This document shows, in pieces, positions 1 through 7,038 of a stretch of DNA of 9,892 bases (the stretch's first letter is position 1; every line of letters starts with the position of its first letter). The DNA comes from Desulfobacteraceae bacterium. GTDB lineage: Bacteria > Desulfobacterota > Desulfobacteria > Desulfobacterales > JAABSP01. The stretch covers positions 1 through 9,892 of the forward strand of contig JAABTE010000075.1 of the NCBI GenBank assembly GCA_011390035.1. The letters are read 5' to 3'. Position numbers and translations under genes: made by a program. The notes below the pieces were generated by a model, which had not been told where the DNA came from, did not search any database, and saw only the letters and a program-made list of their open reading frames with translations.

Positions 1-1055
1 GCGGCCTCAGCCTCCGGCCCCAGCCCCATGCCGTCGGCCACCATGGTCACGTCGTCAAACAGGATCTCGATCCGGTCCGGGTCGATGGCCGCCCCGGAGC
101 GGCCCGCCGCCGCGATGATCCGGCCCCAGTTGGCGTCCTGGCCGAACAGGGCGGTCTTGACCAGGCTGGAATGGGCCACCGCGTCGGCCACCCGCCGGGC
201 GTCCCCGGCGGTTTTGGCCCCCTCCACGATGATATCCACCAGCTTGGTGGCGCCCTCGCCATCCTTGACCACCATGCGGGCCAGGCGGGCCAGCGCCGCT
301 GTGAGACACTCGCCGAAGGCGCTTTCGGCCGGCTCGCCCGCGATGACCGCCCCGGAGCGGCCGCTGGCCAGTATCAGCGCCATGTCGTTGGTGCTGGTGT
401 CGCCGTCCACGGTGATCCGGTTGAAGGTCCGATCCACGCCGTCGGCCAGCAGGCGGCGAAGAAGCCCGCTGTCAATCTCCGCGTCCACGCAGACAAAGCA
501 GAGCATGGTGGCCATGTCCGGCCGGATCATGCCGGAGCCCTTTGCCACCCCGGTCACCGTAACGGTCCGGCCGTCGATGACGGTGGTTTCCACGGCGATC
601 TTGGGCACCAGATCGGTGGTCATTATGGCGCTGGCAAAATCGGAAAAGCCCGCAGGAGACAGCTTTTTCACCAGCCCCGGCATGGCCGCCGCCACCCGCT
701 CTGCGGGCAGGGGCTGGCCGATGACACCGGTGGAGGCCACCAGCACCTCTTCCGGATCGATGCCCAGGGCGTCCGCCGCGGATCTGGCCATGGCCCGGGC
801 GTCCTCCATGCCCCGCTGGCCTGTGCAGCAGTTGGCGTTGCCGGCATTGGCCACCACCGCCCGGCATACGCCGGCCCCCAGCCGCTCCCGGCTCAGAATC
901 ACCGGCGCCGCCTGAACCCGGTTGGTGGTGAACACCCCGGCGGCCGCGGCCTTCTCATCGCAGACTATCAGCCCCAGATCCAAGCCGCCCCTCTTTTTCA
1001 GGCCGGCGGCCACCGCCGCCGCCCGAAATCCCGCGCATGCCGCCTGTTCAGTCAT
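1..1055 (-). CDS. argJ: ArgJ: bifunctional glutamate N-acetyltransferase / ornithine acetyltransferase (3' end outside window)
   Basis: ArgJ moves the acetyl group from N-acetylornithine to glutamate, recycling it in arginine biosynthesis. Bifunctional forms also make N-acetylglutamate from acetyl-CoA; it is a cytoplasmic enzyme. The reading shows family landmarks in order: GFRAAAVAAGLKK near the start, AGVFTTNRVQAAPV at about 39-52, VANAGNANCCTG at 68-79, the STGVIGQPLP motif near 108-117, and KGSGMIRPDMATML at 172-185. In that last motif Thr183 is the expected autoproteolysis nucleophile, with cleavage before it giving the alpha and beta chains. ITVDGDTSTND (214-224) and FGQDANWGRI (304-313) are also typical. 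About 351 residues are visible and the family is about 390-410, so some 40-50 C-terminal residues lie beyond the left edge. The start is uncertain: in-frame ATGs at 1055, 1070 and 1079 all have weak ribosome sites; 1055 fits family N-termini best. It is divergent from the selenoprotein gene. Confidence 0.95.
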   Translation of the reverse strand, partial: MTEQAACAGFRAAAVAAGLKKRGGLDLGLIVCDEKAAAAGVFTTNRVQAAPVILSRERLGAGVCRAVVANAGNANCCTGQRGMEDARAMARSAADALGIDPEEVLVASTGVIGQPLPAERVAAAMPGLVKKLSPAGFSDFASAIMTTDLVPKIAVETTVIDGRTVTVTGVAKGSGMIRPDMATMLCFVCVDAEIDSGLLRRLLADGVDRTFNRITVDGDTSTNDMALILASGRSGAVIAGEPAESAFGECLTAALARLARMVVKDGEGATKLVDIIVEGAKTAGDARRVADAVAHSSLVKTALFGQDANWGRIIAAAGRSGAAIDPDRIEILFDDVTMVADGMGLGPEAEA

Positions 1056-1103
1056 TGTGCCGTCATCCATTTCATGCATATCCTTGCAATCATCCGTTTT
1101 TGT

Positions 1104-1129
1104 TTGACAGAAACCGATTTTCCTGTCAA
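1104..1129. promoter_or_regulatory. Inverted repeat TTGACAG-N12-CTGTCAA in the argJ / selenoprotein divergent region
   Basis: TTGACAG at 1104-1110 is repeated as its exact reverse complement at 1123-1129, with 12 bases between the arms. Each arm contains a perfect -35 box (TTGACA), one facing the selenoprotein and one facing argJ. No good -10 box stands at 16-18 bases on either side, the best on the plus strand being TCAATT. The element may be a pair of overlapping divergent promoters or a dimeric repressor operator. It is not an ArgR box by sequence. Confidence 0.3.
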
Positions 1130-1205
1130 TTTCCGACAATAGCCGAGGCGGGCGAAAATGGCAATGCCGCGGCAAAAATATTCAGCGGAAAGGCGATCAG
1201 CCCAA

Positions 1206-1388
1206 ATGAAAAAAACCATAGGAAAATGCAGCCGGTGCGGCGGCCCCCTGGCCCTTCACCGCGCCTGACGCCGCGTGACCGTTCGCTGCGGGTCCTGCGG
1301 CGCCGACTATCCTTTGAATCACTTCACGGAATCCATGGATGATGACCTGGAACGCCTGCTCGAACACATGCGCTGCGATCGCCTGTAG
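1206..1388 (+). CDS. Dual-CXXC-motif small selenoprotein with in-frame TGA (Sec21)
   Basis: One reading frame runs from the ATG at 1206 to the TAG at 1386-1388, interrupted only by TGA at 1266-1268. Read through, it gives a 60-residue protein with CSRC at 8-11, the TGA residue at 21 followed by RR, CGSC at 26-29, and an acidic C-terminal tail (MDDDLERLLEHM). From memory this matches the small bacterial family annotated as dual CXXC motif small (seleno)protein, where the TGA position is Cys or Sec before RR. The two CXXC pairs look like a zinc ribbon or redox centre; the function is unknown. A SECIS-like hairpin follows the TGA. Upstream in-frame ATGs at 1158 and 1164 exist, and 1158 has the better ribosome site (GAGG, 9-base spacer), so the protein could be 16 residues longer. 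A nonsense mutation is the alternative reading, but both sides of the TGA keep family features. Confidence 0.75.
1284..1302 (+). promoter_or_regulatory. Candidate bacterial SECIS hairpin
   Basis: Bases 1284-1289 pair with 1297-1302 in six pairs, one of them a U-G wobble, closing a seven-base loop GGGTCCT at 1290-1296. The loop begins 21 bases after the TGA, inside the range usual for bacterial SECIS elements, and contains GGUC as does the apical loop of the E. coli fdhF SECIS. The hairpin itself encodes the second CXXC motif. A competing stem, 1269-1274 with 1297-1302 plus 1277-1280 with 1291-1294, is also possible. The fold was judged by eye; no energy was computed. Confidence 0.55.
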
Positions 1389-1410
1389 GCCGTCCGCGCC
1401 CCGCGCCGCG

Positions 1411-1518
1411 ACCCCGGAACCAGCCCCGGTTCGGACCCCCGTTCTGACCCCGGTTGCGACTCCAGTCCCGACCCCGGTTCGGACCCCGGTTCAGACCCCG
1501 GTTTCGGCTCCGCTTCCG
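1411..1518. repeat. 12-bp minisatellite, nine degenerate units (ACCCCGGTTNNN)
   Basis: Nine successive 12-base units follow the pattern ACC CCG GTT NNN with scattered changes. Looser copies continue to about 1580, including an exact 15-base repeat at 1498-1512 and 1564-1578. The unit is a multiple of three, so the plus frame entering the next gene stays open and would read TPVx repeats; the minus strand would read EPGS repeats. The array fills most of the 199 bases between the selenoprotein stop and the ATG at 1588. It has no spacers and is not a CRISPR array. Confidence 0.85.
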
Positions 1519-1587
1519 ACCCCGGCTCCGCTTCCGAAACCAACTCAGCTTCCCACCCCGGAGCCGGTTTCGGCTCCGGCGGCGGCT

Positions 1588-2079
1588 ATGGCCCTGCTCG
1601 CCTGTATCCTGCTGGCCTGGGCCGCCCCAGCCGCCGCGGACACGCTTTATCTGAAGAGCGGAAAGGTGGTGCGGGCGGAAAAGATCTGGGAGGAAGGGGA
1701 TCTGATCAAGTGTCGCATGTACGGCGCGGTGATCGGCTACCCCCTGGCGGACGCGCTCAAAATAGAAAAGGACGACCAGCGCCCCCCGGACGACCCCCTT
1801 GACGGCGGACGGCCCACAGGAGCCCCGGCGGAGTCGCCGGAGGAGGAGACCGCCCGAATCACCGCCGATTTTTTCGAGGCAGACCTGGGCCGGGTGCTTG
1901 GCATGATCCGGGAGGCCAGCGACATGAACTTCGCCGTGGATCCGGATGTGTCGGGAAAGGTGACGCTGACCATACAAGAGCCACTGCCCTGGGACGAGGT
2001 ACTCCGGGTTGTGCTGAAGATGAACGGCCTGGCGCGGGAAGATTTCGGCCCGCGCATCATCCGGATCTATCGGCCGTAG
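1588..2079 (+). CDS. Small exported protein with a stand-alone STN (secretin N-terminal) domain
   Basis: The 163-residue protein begins with a hydrophobic stretch ending in AAPAAA (about 1-17), a probable signal peptide with cleavage before DTLY. A segment DTLYLKSGKVV...IWEEGDLIKC...IGYP (18-52) follows, a pattern I associate with small exported deltaproteobacterial proteins. After an acidic Pro-rich linker (61-90) comes ITADFFEADLGRVLGMIREA through VTLTIQEPLPWDEVLRVVLKMNGL (91-148), which matches the STN domain of PilQ-type secretins and TonB receptors. The secretin pore domain is absent, so it could be an accessory periplasmic protein, which is an inference. The start is doubtful: the signal peptide lacks basic residues and no clear ribosome site precedes 1588. 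The frame is open back to ATGs at 1339 and 1342, through the TPVx minisatellite and overlapping the selenoprotein gene. It is probably co-transcribed with the selenoprotein. Confidence 0.7.
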   Translation: MALLACILLAWAAPAAADTLYLKSGKVVRAEKIWEEGDLIKCRMYGAVIGYPLADALKIEKDDQRPPDDPLDGGRPTGAPAESPEEETARITADFFEADLGRVLGMIREASDMNFAVDPDVSGKVTLTIQEPLPWDEVLRVVLKMNGLAREDFGPRIIRIYRP

Positions 2080-2106
2080 GGGGCGGATCTATCGGCCATA
2101 GGGGGC
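2063..2106. repeat. 22-bp tandem duplication across the STN gene stop codon
   Basis: Bases 2063-2084 are repeated immediately at 2085-2106 with a single G/A difference. The first copy contains the last codons and the TAG stop (2077-2079) of the STN-domain gene; the second lies in the 29-base gap before the convergent small gene ends. The near identity suggests a recent slippage or duplication event. The protein is unaffected because the first stop is kept. Confidence 0.9.
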
Positions 2107-2108
2107 CG

Positions 2109-2363
2109 TCAATCCGATGCCTTTTTGCCCCCCATCAGGGATTTGATCCAGGCCCATAATCCGCCGCCGCCCTTTTCCATCCGCGCCAGCATCTCCGAAT
2201 AAGGGAAATGGGACTTGAGTTCATCGAGCCGTGATTTGAGTTCCCGCTGGCGCGTTTCGTCCCCCGCCCCCATCGCCGCGATCCATTCCATAAACACAGG
2301 CATATAGAGTTGTTCGATCCATTCGATGATGGGCAGGCGGCTGTCCGATGATTTTTGTTTCAT
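2109..2363 (-). CDS. Hypothetical protein, 84 residues
   Basis: I do not recognise this family. The protein is short and has no signal peptide. It has an aromatic N-terminal part (IIEWIEQLYMPVFMEWIAAM, 12-31), a charged predicted helix (ETRQRELKSRLDELKSHF, 36-53) and a glycine-rich turn before WAWIKSLMGGKK at the end. It may be a small helical protein that binds a partner or a membrane surface, but nothing shows this directly. The start at 2363 has a purine-rich GGGGGAAAG just upstream that can serve as the ribosome site. It lies 29 bases behind the exported 174-residue gene on the same strand and is probably in one transcript with it. It ends convergent with the STN gene. Confidence 0.65.
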   Translation of the reverse strand: MKQKSSDSRLPIIEWIEQLYMPVFMEWIAAMGAGDETRQRELKSRLDELKSHFPYSEMLARMEKGGGGLWAWIKSLMGGKKASD

Positions 2364-2392
2364 CTTTCCCCCATGATTTTCCGGTTTACCGT

Positions 2393-2917
2393 CTAGGGCG
2401 ATTGTCGCTTATTTTTTCTGGCCCTCTGTTTTTCCAGATCGATCGCTTCTCGTCTCTCCTTGATCTTCCGGTCGATCTCCGCGTACAGATCAGGATTGAA
2501 TTCACCGATGGCCCTGGCGTGGAAGGCATAGACCTTCTGGCAGTAAACCGCCTCGTAAAGCAGGTCCTCTGCGACGCAGACATCCACCCACGCCGCCACC
2601 TCCCGAATGGAGCGCTCCAGCGCCTCGCGCCGGATTGCGTTGTATCTTTCCGGGTCGAAAACGCCCGCCTCCATGGCCACGTTCCGCCAGACGTTCAGGG
2701 ATGCCAGGATGGAGGGGTAGCGATCCTCCCTGATGGCCTTTTCGAGCCGATACCGGCTGTCGGCCAGGCGGGCCTCCTGTCCCCGGGAGAGGGTCACGGG
2801 CGCCGCCTGGCTGGCCGATGGCTCCGAATCCGACTCATGGGCGGCGGCGACGGCGGAAAGCAGCCCCAACAGGGCCGCCGCCATCATGATTTTTTTTATT
2901 ATGTTTAATAATTTCAT
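2393..2917 (-). CDS. Hypothetical exported helical protein, 174 residues
   Basis: The family is not recognised. The N-terminus is a clear signal peptide: basic MKLLNIIKK, a hydrophobic core MMAAALLGLLSAV and an AAA cleavage site before HESDSE at about 27. The mature part has a short acidic Ser/Ala linker and then looks fully helical and charged (about 44-172). It holds only two cysteines (114 and 126), which could form a disulfide in the periplasm. The C-terminus is highly charged (IDRKIKERREAIDLEKQRARKNKRQ) and may be a coiled coil. The start at 2917 has AAGG nine bases upstream and a candidate promoter at 2961-2989. It is the first gene of a probable two-gene unit with the 84-residue protein. 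Confidence 0.75.
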   Translation of the reverse strand: MKLLNIIKKIMMAAALLGLLSAVAAAHESDSEPSASQAAPVTLSRGQEARLADSRYRLEKAIREDRYPSILASLNVWRNVAMEAGVFDPERYNAIRREALERSIREVAAWVDVCVAEDLLYEAVYCQKVYAFHARAIGEFNPDLYAEIDRKIKERREAIDLEKQRARKNKRQSP

Positions 2918-2960
2918 ACACTAAGACCTTTTATCTTGACCACATCTCGCCATGTCCTTT

Positions 2961-2989
2961 ATATTACTAAATTAATTGACGGCTTTGAA
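2961..2989 (-). promoter_or_regulatory. Candidate sigma-70 promoter for the exported 174-residue protein
   Basis: On the minus strand TTCAAA (2989-2984) and TAATAT (2966-2961) are separated by 17 bases; each matches four of six consensus positions. They lie in an AT-rich stretch that contrasts with the GC-rich genes around it, 44 bases upstream of the ATG at 2917. Confidence 0.4.
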
Positions 2990-3010
2990 CCCATTTTTTC
3001 CAAACCGTCC

Positions 3011-3038
3011 TTGACACAGCCGGGATACTGCTAATACT
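3011..3038 (+). promoter_or_regulatory. Candidate sigma-70 promoter for the lytic transglycosylase
   Basis: A perfect TTGACA at 3011-3016 is followed after 16 bases by AATACT at 3033-3038, which matches four of six -10 positions. Transcription would begin near 3045, leaving a leader of about 65 bases before the GTG at 3110. It is divergent from the promoter at 2961-2989. No known riboswitch was recognised in the leader. Confidence 0.5.
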
Positions 3039-3109
3039 TCAAGGTTCAATATTCGCGGTGTCCAAACATTACACTAAAGAGGAGGCGTCGAGGCAGGGGA
3101 AAGGCCCTT

Positions 3110-3673
3110 GTGGGCATTCCTCTCTATATTTTAAAAATGGAAACGATGCAAACAAATCAAAAAGACCATTTCTTTCGTTATGTTATCCTTCTGTTCCTTC
3201 CCCTTGTCGCTATTCTTCTACTTTCAACCTCTGCCCCGCTTTCCGCCCAGACCGAAAAGGAACAGCCCTTTCTGGCCTACATCTATGACGCCGCCGAGCG
3301 CCACTCCGTGGACCCGGCCCTGATCATGGCCATAATCAAGGCCGAATCCGGCTACAACCCCAGGGCGGTCTCCCGCGTGGGCGCCAGGGGGCTCATGCAG
3401 CTCATGCCGGCCACGGCCCGGGAGCTGGGCGTTTCGGATAGCTTCAATCCGGAACACAACATCCATGGCGGGGTCAAGTATTTCAAGTTCCTGCTCAACA
3501 AATTCGACGGGCGGGTCCGCCTGGCTCTGGCGGCCTATAACGCGGGCATCCGGAGAGTTCAAAAATACGGCGGGGTGCCCCCCTACAAGGCAACGCGCCA
3601 TTACATCCGCAAGGTGATGCTTTATTACCAGCATTACCAGCAGATCATCGGAGCCGAAGCCGAACCGGCCTGA
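3110..3673 (+). CDS. SLT-type lytic transglycosylase (lysozyme-like), exported
   Basis: Lytic transglycosylases cleave the MurNAc-GlcNAc bond of peptidoglycan with formation of 1,6-anhydroMurNAc, acting in the periplasm. The 187-residue product has a hydrophobic signal segment (about 22-46, ending APLSA) followed by one catalytic SLT domain (about 52-178). Family motifs are present in order: AIIKAESGYNP with catalytic Glu79, GARGLMQLMPATA (91-103), ALAAYNAG (139-146) and the PPY...T..YI..V pattern (157-169). There is no LysM or other wall-binding domain, so this is a minimal enzyme. The start is uncertain: GTG at 3110 has the best ribosome site (AAGG, 5-base spacer), while in-frame ATGs at 3137 and 3146 give a more usual signal peptide. 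It stands alone behind its own promoter and ends convergent with the pentapeptide gene. Confidence 0.92.
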   Translation: MGIPLYILKMETMQTNQKDHFFRYVILLFLPLVAILLLSTSAPLSAQTEKEQPFLAYIYDAAERHSVDPALIMAIIKAESGYNPRAVSRVGARGLMQLMPATARELGVSDSFNPEHNIHGGVKYFKFLLNKFDGRVRLALAAYNAGIRRVQKYGGVPPYKATRHYIRKVMLYYQHYQQIIGAEAEPA

Positions 3674-3685
3674 CACACGCGCCCA

Positions 3686-3735
3686 TCTGAGCCGGAGTCT
3701 GAGTATCGGAATCTGAGCATCGGAATCTGCGCTTC
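3686..3735. repeat. 14-bp tandem repeat between convergent genes
   Basis: TCTGAGTATCGGAA at 3698-3711 is repeated at 3712-3725 with one change. Degenerate partial units flank it: TCTGAGCCGGAG at 3686-3697 and TCTGCGC from 3726. The array fills most of the 60-base gap between the transglycosylase stop (3673) and the pentapeptide gene stop (3734). No terminator hairpin with a U-run was seen here for either gene. Confidence 0.8.
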
Positions 3736-4549
3736 AGAGGCGGCGGGTCAGCAGATGTGGGCATCGGGCACGCACGCCCCGCTCGATGTCCGGGTCCAGC
3801 CGCGCCCGAAACAGGGTCTTGGCCCCGCAAAGCTGTTTGATCCGCAGCCCCCTGGCCCGAATCAGATCGGCCTCCATAAGGCTGGTGCCCTGAAGGTTGG
3901 CGTTCTCCATGTCCGCGTCCCGCAGCACGGCGCCCCGCAGGTCTGCCACCATCAGATCGGCGTTTTTAAGGCAGGCATGCCAGAAGAGAGCGTACATGAG
4001 GTCCGCGCCCATCAGGTCCGCGCCGGTCAGATCGGCGGATTGCAGATCGGCGCCGGACAAGCTGGCCCGCCACAGGTCCGCGCCGGCGAAGCGGCACGAC
4101 ACCAGGCTCGATTCGCTCAGGTCCGCCCGCTGAAGGTCGGCCCCGGTGAAATCGGCCCCGGCCATGTCGGCGCCGTAAAGGTCCGCCTCCTGGAGGTTGG
4201 CCCGGATCAGCCGGGCGGACCGGCCCTCGATATTCTGCATGTTGGCCCGGCTCATCACGGCGCCGGTCAGATCCGCCCCGGATATCCGGCCGCCGATCAT
4301 CACCGCCTCCATCAGGTCGGCCCGCCGCATGTCCGCCTCCGAAAAGACGGCGCCGGTCAGGTTGGCCCGCCAGAAATCGGCCCGGTTCAGATTGGCCCGG
4401 TGAAAGACGGCTCCCTGGCAGTCGGCCTCCTGAAAATCGGCATCCGCCAATTCCCCGCCCTGCAGCATGGCGCCGCGCAGACGGGCCTTCCACAGATCGA
4501 TCCCTCCGTCGCGCGGCTCGGGCTTTTCCCCATCGACCTTCCGGGCCAT
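3734..4549 (-). CDS. Pentapeptide-repeat protein, 41 uninterrupted repeats
   Basis: The 271-residue protein consists of a short charged N-terminus (1-26), 41 consecutive A(D/N)LXX-type pentapeptides without a break in register (27-231; only IEGRS at 107-111 is poor), and a C-terminal cap KQLCGAKTLFRARLDPDIER...CPHLL. Such repeats fold as a right-handed four-sided beta-helix, here about ten coils. There is no signal peptide or membrane segment, so it is probably cytoplasmic. The start at 4549 has a perfect GGAGG four bases upstream; the frame is open further upstream but only over the end of gyrB. It lies 65 bases behind gyrB on the same strand with no terminator between. Qnr, MfpA and AlbG are pentapeptide proteins that bind DNA gyrase as DNA mimics, so a gyrase-related role is suggested by position. 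The C-terminal cap is of the generic type, so this remains an inference. Confidence 0.93.
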   Translation of the reverse strand: MARKVDGEKPEPRDGGIDLWKARLRGAMLQGGELADADFQEADCQGAVFHRANLNRADFWRANLTGAVFSEADMRRADLMEAVMIGGRISGADLTGAVMSRANMQNIEGRSARLIRANLQEADLYGADMAGADFTGADLQRADLSESSLVSCRFAGADLWRASLSGADLQSADLTGADLMGADLMYALFWHACLKNADLMVADLRGAVLRDADMENANLQGTSLMEADLIRARGLRIKQLCGAKTLFRARLDPDIERGVRARCPHLLTRRL

Positions 4550-4614
4550 CGCTCCTCCGGTTTCCGCCTTTCCGGCGTCCTGTAAAGTATTGAATGAATC
4601 CGGCCCGATATCAA

Positions 4615-7034
<2,420 letters not shown>

Positions 7035-7038
<4 letters not shown>

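Noticed and set aside
171..1142. Long plus-strand open frames opposite argJ
   Set aside because: They are antisense to a clearly recognised ArgJ, lack family features and reflect high GC content.
1266..1268. TGA as a simple nonsense mutation in a dead gene
   Set aside because: Sequence on both sides keeps CXXC motifs and one frame, the residue lies where the family has Cys or Sec, and a hairpin follows at the right distance. It stays as the alternative, not the main call.
1411..1518. Repeats as a CRISPR array
   Set aside because: Units are 12 bases, directly adjacent and degenerate, with no unique spacers.
2348..2908. Plus-strand open frame of 186 codons opposite the exported helical protein
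   Set aside because: The minus-strand reading has a clean signal peptide, ribosome site and promoter; the plus reading has none of these.
2918..3109. Riboswitch in the AT-rich leader before the transglycosylase
   Set aside because: I looked for known motifs such as the c-di-GMP class and found none; only promoters and a minor hairpin (GCCC-TTGT-GGGC near 3104) were seen.
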